Counted from the stretch's first letter, positions 12,601 to 27,600 are shown. The stretch is 64,000 nt of DNA from Cymodocea nodosa (GCA_036874045.1 CM072337.1:23720001-23784000); one strand, 5' to 3'. Notes: generated by a model from the sequence alone, not told the origin. Made by a program: numbers and translations.

Positions 12601-15600
12601 TATTCTTATTTTTGTTGAACATATATTCCATATATTCAATTTTTGACCCACTCAATCTAAATCATTTGAATTTTAAATTCTCTCCATAATTTTAATTTAT
12701 AATTAATTCTTGACTTTCATCAACTAAAACTATCATTAATAAATAACATATACCAGAGTATTTCTCATTAAATTTCCTTAATTATTTCATCATTCAACAT
12801 GACAAGCAAATATAAACTTAGAGGATCTTTGGTGTAAACTTATGTCTATTAGATATTTCTTATTTTCTCCTCGTATAGTTTTAACACTAATAATTGCCTT
12901 TTTATACTTATCCTTTATAATATCAATATATTTTATGGATACTTGTTTTCTTTCTAAAACCTGCCACATTAGGTTTTTAGGTACCCTGTCATAAGCTTTT
13001 TCTAAATTAATGAAAACCATATGAAGGTATTTTTTTTACTCTAAAATGTTCTATTAATTGTCTAAGTAAATGAATAACTTCTATTATTGACCTACCCAGT
13101 ATAAATCTAAAATGATTTTCTGTGATTTTAGTTACGTGGTTAGTTTTTGCTCAATTACCTTTTTTAATAATTTCATAGTGTCTCATTAACTTAATACTAT
13201 GTTAATTATTATAAATTTGAATATCTCCTTTATTCTTAAATATAGATATTAAAGAACTCTTTCTCCAAAACAATAGGGCAATCATGAAATAAAAAAATTA
13301 CTGGTCACTTCTAGATTTTGGTGGACAGAGGAGAAAAAGGAGGCAAAAGATGTGGTCAATGGTTGGAGGAGACCTGGATGGGCTTGTCAAGGGCAGACAC
13401 AGACTCAGCAGCTAGTGGGCTTGGACCAGCTGGGATGGTGGCAGAACTCCTGTTGTAGCTCACAGTGCAGGGTATAGCAGTTGAATAATCTGGCCTTGCC
13501 CATGGCTATGACAGTATGGTTGGCAACAATAGAGGCAGAGAAATTGGGGATGGTGGATGAAAAAACACAAGAAGTTGAAATAAAACTTTTAGGTGTGCTT
13601 TCTGCTCACAATGGGAATGGACAAGAGGGGGGGGATTTTGAGGGGGGGTTGTGTCTGTGTTCGACAGTGGCTTGGATTTCATGCATTTCTTTTTCTCTCT
13701 TAACAATTTAAGCTTTGATATCATCCCAAAACAAACATAGGTTGGAAGACTGTTGTTTCATTAACTACCATTAAGACCTCTATAAATAGATGTTATATAG
13801 AGAGGACTATCATATGGTGGAAAGCATGTGATTGATACTTTCTATTATTATATATTCCTCTAACAATTCCAAGCAATCCAAGTCAGTTATTTCAAAAGTT
13901 CATATAAAAAATACATCTACATTTATGTACGATCCATTTCAATTTCTTAGAACAACGTTTCCTTGTGGTTTTTGGGTATGTTGAATATTTGAAATTAATT
14001 TTACTGTATGCCAAAATATGAAAACCTAAAAATACATGGATGGTTGCTGGATTTGATATTGGTTCCGGCAAAGTTGCAGTTATTCTTATAAGAAAATCAG
14101 AGAAATGTAAATGCCTAGTTTTAAATCATGTCTAGGTTCCTAGGTACCTATCTTGATAAGTACTAACAAAGTTTAATTTACTGATTTACTTGATCTACAT
14201 GCATTAAAAACTAACTTTACTTCTTGAATATGTTTCATTGTAAACCGTGATAAATTTTAGAAATTTGACTTCAATTTTTTCCAAGTTTAGCAAAACTTAG
14301 TCAACACAGCGTTATTATTTTTTTGGTAACAGTCTTGTATAGCAAGTTAATGACTAATCATGTTTTGACCTTTCTTTTTAACTATTGATTGCTTTTTTAT
14401 TTTTGAGTTAGTAAACAATTTTTCTTGTTTACTCTTGTTGAGCATTAGATGCTTATGATGTGTGTATGAATACTAGGCGATTGTTGTCATTCAAAAGTGT
14501 GCAACTACATTTACTTTATCGAAAGGTTTATTTATTGTCTGATATTCAGGGTGAGGACTTAATAGTTGCTGTTGATGCTGATGGATGCTTTACTGCAAAA
14601 GTCTCAAATTTTGAGGGTCTCTATGTTAAAGATGCTGATAAGGATATCATTAAAGCAGTGAAGGCAAGAATTACATCAATTTTTTTAAATTTCCTTTAAT
14701 TTGGATACATTGATTATTTTCCAAAGCACTCATTCGGGGATCATGGATTATTTTATCAAAACTTAATACTGAAATATTATCCAAAAAGTAATACTGCACT
14801 ATACATACAGGGTTTTTCTGTTTTTTAGTTCCATGATCATGAAAAAAATTGGTGTGTATGAACTACATATATTCAAGATTTTGAGTCTTAATATTGGTCC
14901 TGATTTTTCAGTGGATATTATCATGTGTTTTTCCAGGAACCAAATCATACTTGCACATTCTTAATTTAAGTGTGCCTCATTCTGTTTGCTGGCCATATGT
15001 CATTATTGGCATATGATAGCAATCATTTGCAATGGTATCTTGGCACTAGTCTTGAAGCTAATGGTGTCAGATGAATAATGTGAGCTGTCCTCTTATATGA
15101 GTCTGAAGGGAAGATGTAGGCCATCTATTTTTTGGCTGTTCAGTGTGTCAAGCTATTTTGCAATCAGTTCCTATTTCCGAGCAAGTGGGAACCAAGATGA
15201 AGTCTAGAGTTGACTGGTTAGAGCTGAGGATTTTATCTTTGGGAAACTTTCTACAGAAAAGTGCAAACTTCTGATCGGTATACATGCTATTTTTTGGAAC
15301 ATCTGGATGGCAATAAATAAGATTATATTGAAAAATGCTTAAGGAAATAGTCATGATGTTAGAGTGCATATTTTATGTACTAGGATAATGATCGTGCAGT
15401 CATTTCGTGGTTGGTCAAAAGTATAGAGGGGATTGCTCATGGTGTGTTGATATTGACATTGGCCAAGAATATGACCTTTGAAAGAGAGAAGAATATTGCA
15501 TGCACTTGTGAGAAATACGAGTAGCTGTTCACCATCAGGTAAGACGAGGTTTTAGTGCAACAGTTGTACAGTTCTCTTTGAAGATTATGTGATCAGTTGG

Positions 15601-18600
15601 AAATCCATCAATTGTTTGTTGTTGATATCTTGAAGATGGATTAGTACCAAAAGGTGCTAGCAATTTCTATCTTCTTTGTTGGCGTTGCACCAGATCTTGC
15701 ATCCTAGATAAGAGGACAAATTCTTACGGCAGAGATGGTGCCAACAGCAATCATTTCTGGAATAATTATATCAGACTATCTGCAAATTGTCATTAATACA
15801 AATTTTTTCATAAAAGTCCATATACCAATCATAGCACATTGAAACTTGGAAGATTTTGGTGAATGGAGGAATACAACTTCAATTCTATGTCAGACTTTAG
15901 TCTAACGAAAAGAGGAAATCTGTTGGATTTCAGTGGAAACTTTGGTAAAATCACAGAAGTCCTTAAAAAGGTATAGAAAATATGAATTTCATTGTGGAGT
16001 TTTAAAACAAAGTTAGGTAATCAAAAATTCACTTTCAAGAATAATTAGAATAATTTTTTAAGCATGTATAAAATTAAAAGCACATTTTATTACCTATCTA
16101 ATGTCTTTGAATACAATAAAAAGATAATATACTACTAGATAAAATGTTTGCAATATTTTTGAAAAATACAATCCTTATTATAACTAGTATCAAGTGGAAT
16201 GCTTGGCTGGTTTAAAATACCTTTGTTAGCCTTACTCCTGTTCTTGTGCATGGTAACGTCTATTGGTTTCCTATTGTACTTGAGACTCCCTCTAAATGAC
16301 ATAATTTTACCATGACCTATGGGTATAATATATTCTATATTTGATGATATACCCATGATATTGATGTGAAGGAAAGTTAATGAGAAAGTTCATAGCCAAA
16401 CATTGTTCAAGTAATGTGAAAGGATGTATACATTTTGAAACAGATATGATGTCTAAGGTAGATATACTTGTGGATTTGACTATGGAGGCTTAGATGGATA
16501 TGTAGGATGGGGTTCATAAAGAGGTTGATGAAAAAAGTTGGCATGAAAAAAATGTATTGTTGGTATGGCTGTGGACTGGGCCATAGATGGTTAAAGATTG
16601 AAGTTCTGTCCCATTCATTGTGATTCTGATCATGTCCACTTGTTTGACTTGGAGGTGGATCACAAGCATAGGATGATCTAATTATAAACCATGCGTTGTG
16701 TGGTAATCTTCATGTCCATGCAAGGAACTGCTGCCATAACCACTTTCTTTTTAATCAACAACATTAAGAGCAGTAAAACCTTGTAGCATGCCATTGATTG
16801 GATTGTTGGATCCCTTTTGAGATAACATTTCATCTCCTTTTGTCCATCTTGATTTCTTCACCTGGAGTAGCATTGAGGAAATTTGTACTTAGGTTGTCAG
16901 ACTTCATAATCATCATCTTGTGTCACATGTGTATATCTTATATTTGCAATGAATGGACTTAGTTGTTGTTGTGGGTTGTCTTCATTATCATTTCTTGCAC
17001 TCCCATCATGACCTCCACCATTATTGTCATCATCTTTTCTTTGGCGATAGTTCTTATGATCTGCTTTGTATTTCACATATCCTTCAATATCAGATTGAAC
17101 AATGAGTAGCATAGGGTGTCTAATGTATAGGATGCTTGGACATTATTTTCTATCCCACTTTCTCAATGTTGCTTCCCTTATTTGTCAGAATTTGTACAAC
17201 ATTTGACATTTTCACCCCTTTAATGACATCTCTTATTAGCTTGTGGAGATAGATATTTTTGATCTTAGTGGAGGTATCTACAAACTTTAGAAAAATTGCA
17301 TGATTGCCATTGTACACCATAAAGTTTATTATTTGTTTCCTGGTTGTACTTGTCTGTCTATCGCACATAATTATAATAACAAATAATGACTATAATCTGA
17401 GCCACAATACCAATACACGAGGTTGGTCACATAAATCCTTTTCCTCTATGTATTTCTATCTATGGTCAAATATTTAATTAAATTACATAAATTTAAGTCT
17501 TTTCTGACAACTCCTAACCAAGTAGTTTTTGGTCTTCTAGCCATTGATTCCTTGATGTGTTGATATATGCTTTTCTTTCTGATTCTGCATTATTTCCTGA
17601 TGGGTTTGAACTTTAATGCCTTGACCTTCCTTTGCAGTGACATTAAAGATATGCTGCAAATAAGGTTCCTTTACGATATTTGCTGGAGCAACCTTGTAGA
17701 GCATAAAATTGGCTACAGTATTACTAAGTTTCTGTCTAGCATTACCCTATATTTTCTTTAATGTCTTCTGCCTTGACTTCTCTCTAGAAGTGATGACAAC
17801 ATAGTATTGTCAAAGCTTTAGTTGTATGTACGGAACATGCTAGCAATTCTGTAGCTTTTGCCTACTTGTCCACTGCCATTGTCATGTTTCCATCTCATAC
17901 TCTTACCTCTAAATCTTTACATCTTCTCTCTACCCTAAGATTAAGATTCGTGGTAGCAGTAGTGTATTTTGCTTTGTCATTGGTTGTGATGCAATCAAGA
18001 GGATACACTATATCCTCATCATCATCTATAGGTATAGGGGTGAGCCCCCTGACCTCATCTTGTTTTGTTTGTTTTTCTTTCTTCCCTTTTTGTCCTTTTG
18101 GCAAATTTTTCAAACCTGATGAGGACATTTTGGGAACTTGGCAACATTAGTATACCCACTAGCCATGTGCTACTTTAATCTGGTAACACCAGCACTCATT
18201 GTCTTCCTTCGATAATATTTGCTTCTGGATACTCTGTTGTTGATTGAAAAACCATGCATCCATCCAGGGTCCTCACTTCTGCTAGCTCTTTCCTCATCAT
18301 TGCTACTAGATCCTTGTGATCGGTCTGAGTATGATGAATACATCATGCAATTTGAAAATCTGAATTCACGACATGGACAAATCAATTTTATTTGTCATTC
18401 TACCAAATGTATTGAAAATTTTGTTAGAATTGGAAAAAATAAATAATAAGCAAGAAAGTGTACAAAAAAGCAAAATAAACCGTGTGTGTGTGTAATCTAC
18501 TAAAGCAGCAAAGAAATAAGTAAAATATGCTGAAAAACAACAAAAAAGAAAAATAATTTGGTAATAATTAAATCAAGTTACTGGAAAACATTCAAACGTG

Positions 18601-21600
18601 GAGTGAGGTGTTGTTGACAATTCGGTGGTGGATTGGAGTTGTCTGGCCAGAGATGGGGGCAGATCCAGCAAAGAAAATGCAGCTCTGATGAAAAGTCAGC
18701 AACTCCAGCAAGATTCTTGACATGTGAAAAACGAAAAGTGAAGGAAGACTTCTGCGATGTTGGAATGGAAGGAGAAACCATGCATTATAAAGAGGAGGTT
18801 CTGCAATGAGTACATGGGCACCACATGCAGATGTTGGTGAAATCAGCTTCATGTAGGTCCAGAGGCACAAAAAATACTGCACATCAACTGATATGCCAAC
18901 ACCCAATGAAATTTCGCTGACATCTCCATTGACATGCGACATCCACTGAAATAAAGGTGGGTGTTGTTTTGCCAAAATGAAAATCTTACACGTGCCACTG
19001 AAATTTTGGTGACACATGTCAATGTTGGATACCATGTGATAAATATTAAATATGTATGTCCATAAGATGTTCTACATGCATGTCAAATTTTATTTGGAGC
19101 ATTTGTGTTATTCTTACAGTGCTTTTATGACTGATTTTTTGAGGTGATATCACATCCATTTCTTCTTGTTCTCATAAAACTTTGTTTTACACTTCGTAAA
19201 ATATACCTGGGCAGGCAAAGGGTCGTCTTGTCAGTTCAGGAAGCATTACACATTCTTATCCTTTTTGTTGGAGATCTGGTACTCCTCTTCTTTATAAAGC
19301 TGTACCAAGTTGGTGAGCACATATTCTTTGTGTTGGTATCTTCATCATATTGTATATATTTGCATTTTACATGTGATGCATTTAACATTTTGGCTTTATT
19401 TTCTATGTCAAAAGAAAAGTTGAGTTGTAACTGAATTAGCTGCGAAGTATATGTGAATTTTTTTAATGTGCAAAAATAACTATGGGAATTTAACACCAAA
19501 TCAGTATTTTGAAGGGATCAATCAGTGTTAATTTTATTTGCATTACTGCTTAGCGCATCACTGTGGATACCATTCTGCTTTTTAAAAATCCATTAGAAAG
19601 ACTTTGTAACCATGGGATTTAGCTTCGGTTTCATGTCGAACTTTGGTCTCAAGAAAAGAGGACTTTGGTGGAAGTTTGGTCAAATCACAGAAGTTCATAC
19701 ACGGAGACAAATCTATGAATTTTGATACAAATATTTAGGACAAGTTAAAGTAATCAATAATACATATCTAGAAGTAATAAATTTAATATTTGATATTTTT
19801 TTCATTAAAATAAAATATAGTTTGAAACTAATATGTCAGAGTAAGTAATAATAACTCAATAATTAATAAAAAATAGTACTACCTTAATGAAGCTCGATAC
19901 CATATAGAATGCCTTGCTTGTTCTTGGGTTCTATGTTGTCTAAACATTTCTTGCTATATCAATCATCTCTGTTCTTAAAATCACGAAAATTAGTTGAAAA
20001 GTAAATAAATCTGATGCAAGTATTATATATAATTTTTTATTGTTAAAAAATCGAATATATTTAGGTTATATTATTTTTTCGAATATTCACTTTTTAATTT
20101 ATTTTTAAAAGTTCCTGATTTTATGTTATCAATATGCTGCCTTAAGATTCAACACTATCATTGTGCTTTTGTGCATTTCTTTGATCCTCTTGAAACGCTT
20201 GACCAATACTTCAATTCTAGGCATGTCCTTAAGATTTCATGGGAGTATGGGACTCCCATAAGGTGAATCTACTTCTAATGGGCTTTTGACACGTGCTATT
20301 CTCTCTAGTTTCTAGGTTGTTTGCACGCAATGCATCCTTCCTCCATTGGTCATTGGGGAAGCAAACATAGAAGTCATCACCATAGATTCTCCTTATACAA
20401 TCTGTCTTGCCACCTCTCAATAAGCCAAAATGAAAGCGACATGGCATGTATGGACAGTGTATATCATACCATAGATCTCCCCAGACTTATCTATCAATTT
20501 TACATCAAAGTGGACTAATTAACCTCCACGTGTGATCACATCTTGACCCTCTTTTGAGTTCTCATATGATTTGATGCATGGCAGAGGTGTGGTATGATCT
20601 TGCCTTCCATGCATGGGGGACTTCTGTGTCCCAATCTTCTGCATCTTTGACATTTCACTGGACCTTAGGAAGCATTGATATGTTTTGGGAATTTGGATAA
20701 GACATGATATAACGTTGGAGATTCAATAATTTTCTAAAATTTAGGGTACAATTCAACTTAGATGCAACATTATATAAAGAATAGATTCAAATATAAATAT
20801 TCAATGATTTAAAATAACACATTAAAATGTCATAAAATAGGCTTAAAAGTCATACATGACATGATATTATAAGAATAATACTTGCATACAAATTATAAGA
20901 AGTGACACCATATTGTTTCAGCAACATGCATCTAAAAATGTATATCCTATCAAAGCCATGTGTTCCTAATGAGTTTGTAATGTATTCAAAGTGAATTTCA
21001 ATTACTTTTTTTTGCTAAAAATACCTTAAACATCCCATGAGACATGTTTGTACAGAATCCTGGAGAATTCTACTTGTGTCATATCTGATATATGTTAGGT
21101 ATGGGTAGCATTTGGAAGAATCTGTACTTGCGAGATTGAGCATATACAGTTGGCTGTATAGTGTCCAAACCCCAACTAACAAAGGCAATTCGTCATTTCT
21201 CCACTTCTGCTTGCCTGCAAATCATTCTCCTTTGCTTCTTGTATTCTGTCCCATTATATCTCACCCAGTTACCACCACATCTTCTTTGCTCGGGGAAGGT
21301 GATGGTTGTGTTTTTCCTGGAGCTAAACCTGTCTTTGTTTGCATAGGTCAAGCATGCCCATTGGGATCTCAGCATCTCTCCCTCCACCTCAATCTCCTCA
21401 CTCCATCCAACATTATGGTGATTGCCAATTTGATGGTTGTGTTCTTCCTGGAGCTAAACCTGTCTTTGTTTGCATTGGTCATGCATACCCATTGGGATCT
21501 CAGCATTGCTCCCTCCACCTCAATCTCCTGACTTCATCCAACATTATGGTGATTGCCAATTTGCCATACATGACCCTTTAATTGACAAATTTTTTGTCTT

Positions 21601-24600
21601 TTTTTGTAACATATCCTTGATGATGCTCCATAAAAACCTGTTCACCCACATCAATATATAAGTAGTTATTTTTTGCATCAAGCTGATGCATCTCCTAACC
21701 AAGATTGATAGAGATAGATAATATTACGCTGATTACATTCATTTATTTATTGGAGAAAAGATTTCTGCATATCAATGGCATAAAGTTTGAGTAAAACCTT
21801 TTGGCATGAATTGAGCGCTGTATGAATCAATTGTGCTGTTTATTTTATTCATGATAATGAATTTTGATTTGCATCCAACCAGTTTAGAATCAGAAGGCCT
21901 ATCCCCCTATATTCAATTTGATTTTTTAATTGTAATATTTCATTGGTATCATGATTCTTTATCTTCATGTAATTTTATAATGTATTTTACAGGTTTATTG
22001 CTGTTGAGAAGATTAAAGAGAAGTTGTTGGAGAGTAATGAAAAAACATATTGGGTTCCTGATTATGTGAAGGTTTTTTCTTGTCCTTAATATATGTTTAA
22101 ATTTTTAGTTGGGTTTTAAATAATCAATATTTTTCTTCATTATGGGAAGGTTTGTTCCTCTCATTTTTCCAGTGACAGTTGAGAGCTTTTGTTTTTAGCT
22201 CTTGTAAAGAATGCCCGAAACATAAGACTAATAGGTAATAACAAGATGTTAAGGTTGGAAAATATAAAGGGATAGATAACAAGCAGCAATAGGAAACTAT
22301 TGAAGAACATCAAAAATTTTACGTGAACTTGCAACCAGAAAAGTCACAAAACTCTACCTATGTAACATTAATCAGGCATAACTGGTAGCTTCTCCAACCA
22401 AGCAGATAAAAAAGCATGTGTTCCATTTAAAAGTCTCAACTTATGACAGGTATCCGACTTTGTTGTGCAGGCCATGGTTATCAAGACATGAAGATGCTTG
22501 GAAGCATAGACATTAAGTGTCGTCAGTAAATTAAAAGGAATAATAGTTTTTCTTTACATATTAAATGATTATATACAAATATTGGGGAATATATTTGTTG
22601 TAGACTATACATGTTAATAAAAAGTTGTAATATAGAAAAATTAAGACAGGATTAAAATAAAATATAAAGAGTTTTTTAATCATGTAGAAGAAAGAAAAAC
22701 GTTGCCTTTAATTGGGCCTTGGTGTGTCTAAGCTGCATATTTTTAGTACCTATGGTGCTTGGACATTGCCTACATGGAGTAAAAACTGGAGAAGGTGTTA
22801 AGGTGCCTAGGCGTTTATGACGGGTGCCAATATGGCCTAGGCACCTTAATGCCTTATTATGCATGCTTTCAAAACTATATGTAATAATATTATTAAATAT
22901 AATTATTAAATTATATGCTTTAACATCTTGCTGATATAATAATTAAATATTAATGTTAGAATGTTATAAATATTATATAAATCATTATTATGTTAAAATT
23001 TCATGGAAATACATGGTTGCTCCGATGTTTGGTACCATTACTGTTAAGTTGCACAAACGCCTCTGTATTTGTAATAATCGAGAGAATAATAGCATTTTCA
23101 AGTAAAAAATAAAAAAAATTCGACAAAGTTCAAATATTATATAAATCATTACTTAGTATATTTCAAAAAAGCTATTGTACAGTGAAAAATATAAAAAAGA
23201 AAAAATGTTGGAGTGTAACTGAGTACCTTACTCTGGCACCCTCTCTCTACACACACATGCCTGCACCATGCCCATGCCTACGTAAACATGTACACACACA
23301 TATCTACGTAAGGACATCCTCAATATATTTAAGGTCCTAAATCTTGACTTGTCATCGTCAAAATCATGCCAATATTAAAGACATATGGAACCATGAAACG
23401 ACCTTTAAAAACCATCGAAGCATCTTGCCATCAACCAGCCCTTGTCACTGAATCACCATACCTTTGCTGGCTTGTTGTCACAGACTCATAGGACCCCACC
23501 TGCTTCTCCTTTAAATGGTGGCTGTTGCTTGATGTGGAATATCTCTACTTCCCATACCCATACACCCCTCAAATTGAGAGAGGCAGTGAGCATGCTATTT
23601 CACTCTGTTTGGGTGAAATCTTGGTGAATGTTCCCAGCTGCCTTGTTCCTCTTGATTGATCATCAGTAGTTCTCATTTTTTTAAGGAATAGCGGGTTGCT
23701 TAGGCTATTCGATTGGCAAAACCAATATCATGGTTGATCTTATTGCCACATTCTTTTTTTCTCTGGCAAGTTTGAAATTTTTTTGTTTTTGCTGTGCTGC
23801 TAAAATTCTTTCAATTGCAGATGTTAGTTGTATCAAATATCTTATTTTTGATTTTTTTATTTATAAGTAATTCTTCTTAGGCTGTTATTCAATGATTGAA
23901 AAATGTGAAAATCATCAATAAGTGCTTTTGAAAAATATAAATACAAATAACCATATAATATATGTAAAACAAAATTTCACTTTCCAATCACCATAAAATA
24001 TAAATTAAATATTAAATATTAAATAATTATTTTTTAGTAATAATTAAAATAAATTTAGATAAAATGCTTATATTAGGACTTCTTTTAAAGTAGTTTCGCT
24101 AAGGCTGTTGTTATTCAATGAATATGGAGGTGAAAAATGAGAAAACCATCATAAAAGTGATTTTGTGAAATGAAAATAACTACATTAGATTAGAATGATC
24201 TCTCTTAAAGTAAGAACATCCTTTTTTGATAGTTCTCACGTTTCATAGATATGTGTATTGTGGTGGATTGGCATGGTCCTGTGTATTCCTATTTTTATTT
24301 CTTGCCATTTTTTTTACAATTTTCTGTTGAAGAGAATATTTTGTAACTATGGTTTTTTTTTTTTTTTTTTTTGTACACACCAATATGAAGCATTATTCAA
24401 GACGCTGTTTAATCATTAATTACTCCTTTGTTTGATCCAATATTTCTTTTCTAGATATTGTCCTAGGCTTTACCTAAATCACTTATGAATGCAAGTGCAC
24501 ATGTGGATGTGTGTGTTCTCGCATACACACACACACACACTAAAAGGAAAATACTAAAATTAGTGTTTTTTTTTGACACTTCCCTCAGTATTTTTTCTAA

Positions 24601-27600
24601 AAGAAAAAATAATAAATTTGCATTATTTTTGTATAAATATTTCTCTTTGCCTAGTGCAATTGGCTTGGAGACTCTTTTCTTCAAAGGCAATTTGCCCCAG
24701 TATAGTGCAATCTTTGTTCTAAAGCATAATCCTTTATGCACAGAATAAAAATTTTCATTTTACTGAATTGGTTCTCTTCTTTTTGTTTCAAATTCTAGGA
24801 GAAAAGATTTCACAATTGGCTTGAAAATGCAAGAGATTGGGCAGTTAGTAGGAGTAGATTTTGGGGCACTCCACTGCCAATCTGGATTAGTGATGATGGA
24901 TCAGAAACAGTTGTTATTGATTCCATTGATACACTTGAAAAGCTTTCTGGTTCTAAGGTGTGCTGTTTTCTATTTTGGCACTTTTTTTTCCTTGTGGGGC
25001 CACTAAGAAATTTTCTTTTATGTAGTGGAATGCATAAATACTTTGTTTTCCCTGTTCCAACGCTTAGTTCAATAGCTGACGTGAGTCATATGCTTTTGTC
25101 CAGGTTACAGACCTCCACAGGCACAAAATTGACCATATTACTATCCCATATAAAGGTGGACTCTTACGGCGTGTTGAAGATGTGAGTTGTTGTGAATTGA
25201 CTTCTTTTACCTCTTAACATATTTTTTTGTTGCTTGAAATATAAAATGCTAGCATGTGGCCTGTGTTTTGCATGGAAAAATCAAGAGCCTAATCACAATA
25301 GAAGACATTATCAATAGATTGGGGGAATTATTGGAGGAATTATTAGAAGAGAATTAAGAGTCTTTTATAATAAGGCATATAAAATTAAGAGTATTCACAT
25401 CAACATTCACTAATAGTAGTAGTAGTTTTAACTTTTAAAACAAATAGGAAGCACATTATCGTGAGATTGTTATGGTTGACTTTGATTCCATGTATGACTT
25501 TTACATTTTATAACAACAAAAACTTGTTAGGTCAAGACAAAACAAATTTGAGATATAGCATGCCTATTTTTGAACTCACTTAGTGTTGTAAGATAAGGGT
25601 GCCATTGATGGTTTGTGTGGCCATGGGAGGCCTCTTGATCCTTTTGGAAATGGCTAATTGATGAAACCACTCCCTTTAATGATGAGGTTGAGGTAAAGGG
25701 GTGGCTAATACAATGCTTGCAACGTCTCGACCTGGATCACCATGTGAAGTGATGCAGATAGCTGTAGTATGTTGGTGCTATCAAGGTGCAGATCATAGGT
25801 CTGTTTTGTGCCTTGATTGTTTTGTGAGGTGTCAATGGTCACCCACGGATGATGTAGCAAAATAGAGGTAGCTTCACCTCAATGAAGATGGTGTGGCACT
25901 GGGAGCCATTGATATGATGACACTCAAATGAGATGGAGTGGTTGATGTTCTTGGGTTGATGACAGGGATCTCTCAGTTGAATTGGAGATGCGAATTCAAT
26001 AGTGCTTGTGATTGTGAAGATTGTTTAAGGGTGCTTGGTTAGTCAAGTTTCCAAACATGACATCTAGAGATGAGTACTTGCATAAGGATCACAACCATCA
26101 GATTGTTGTTTGTCAACTAGAAGGTGTGGACATGAGCAACTAGAACTTGGGGTCAATGAATAGTGGGTCCAATTGGTTGTAATGTCACTAGATTTGTGGG
26201 AAGAGGATACTTTTAAGAGAATTGTTGTGAGCTTTGTCACTCTTTGGAAGGTCCACTTAGTACCCAAAATGAAGATTCATTGGAGGTGGTGTGGGTCTTG
26301 GTTGATCTCTTTGACAGTGACGAGGTATTGTAATGCTTGATGCTCCTTGCAGACGACATTTTGATGTGGGTGGGTGTCTACAAGGTTGAAACTACTAGCA
26401 CCCATGATTGTTCCCAGTTGAAGGTCTTCTGGAATGGAAGAGCAATGGGAGCCACTGGTTGGAGGGGAGCATTGTTGTGATTCAGGTCACAAAAGGTGAT
26501 TGTCACCATGGTCTAGGAGAGATGGGTATATGTTGATGTCTTCCGTGGTTGAACAGTAGTGGGCTGGCCAATGATCAACAATATCTTCCACAAGAACCCT
26601 CAATGACTCATTGGATCCTTTTGGGCTCTACCATCTGTTGGGTGGGTGACCCAAGATCCATGATTATTTAAGAGGATGAAAGGCTTGATGGGCCTCTCTT
26701 TCAGCTAGTAATCATGGGAAGGTCGAAGCTCTACCTATTGATTGAAGAGAGATGAGAACTATGAGATTTGGAAGAGGAAAGGAAAAATCGTCTTCATTAA
26801 GGTTGAAGATACAATATATATATGGGATAATGGTTCTTGAATAAATGGACATCCATTAACCTAAATAAAACTCCAAACACACTAATACAACTATATGATA
26901 TTAAGCATTCACACTTCCCTTTATGTTGGAACATATATATTTATCATGCCCAACTTATTACATAAGAACTCAACGACACTTAGCTCTAAGTTACTTAGTA
27001 AAGATATTTGTAAGTTATTCTAAAGATTGAGTATATTGTGTGGAGATTAGATCACATCTTGTATGTAGTGACAGTCCACATCAATGTGTTTCATATGTTT
27101 ATGAAAAGTTGGATTATTGGCTATGTAAATTGTAGCCTGGTGGTTAATGCATTTGCATGGGGTTCTAAACAGTAAACCCAAGTTCCTTAAGTAATGACTT
27201 GAGTCACATAAGCAGCTTGTGCCATAGATCTATACTTGGCTTCAACACTAAATCTTCAAACAACATTCTGCCTCTTACTTCACCAGGTAACTGGGTTACC
27301 ATCAACACAAGTACAAAAACTTATTTTCTATCACCTTCATAGCTTGAGTCAGAATATGCTTTAATCTTTAAATGTCCAGGTTTGTACATGTCTTTGGTAT
27401 ATAAGCTCCTTTCCTAGTGCATTCCTAACATAAGCAAGTACATGAAGTACACATAGCAAGTACTGGGCAAAGTACTCATACTTTTATAAGTGTATATAGA
27501 GATATATCATGGTTTGGATTTTGTACGTTTTTATTCTTTACAAAATCATTTTTGGTGATTTTATTTGTTATGTTAATTTTTGGGTGTCACTGAGACTATT

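Larger units (their letters stand above)
670..14549 (+). other. 13.9-kb IleRS intron 1, mostly transposon remains
   Basis: The flanking exons encode adjacent residues, so this is one intron. It holds a hAT element (1511-4876), an L1-type remnant (about 5930-7170), a short inverted-repeat element (about 7625-8090), an AT-rich tract (8520-9080), an open GC-richer island (9090-9530), a hairpin (9682-9755), a tandem duplication (10572-10849), an RTE LINE (about 12000-13300) and a pyrimidine-rich stretch (11450-11780). Segments 670-1500, 7200-7600, 9850-10570 and 13330-14549 show nothing I can name. Confidence 0.75.
14664..19214 (+). other. IleRS intron 2 with GC-AG splice boundaries
   Basis: Exon 2 ends AAG and the intron starts GCAAGA rather than GT. 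The acceptor is GGGCAG at 19209-19214. Joining here gives KAVKAKGRLV, the same length as other eukaryotic IleRS proteins. GC-AG introns are a known minor class of U2 introns. Between the exons lie an L1 3' remnant (15085-15420) and a hAT/RTE nest (16897-18390). About 15880-15970 is a stretch similar to 19618-19710 in the next intron. The rest shows nothing I recognise. Confidence 0.8.

Noticed and set aside
14658-14663. GT donor inside exon 2 as the main splice site
   Set aside because: It is in frame but removes two residues that the family keeps in length; the GC donor fits better. Listed as a finding because it may be a minor isoform.
25600-26738. Possible gag region or captured gene next to the Copia LTR
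   Set aside because: Composition is less AT-rich than the intron, but no motif in any frame could be recognised and the LTR has no partner on that side.
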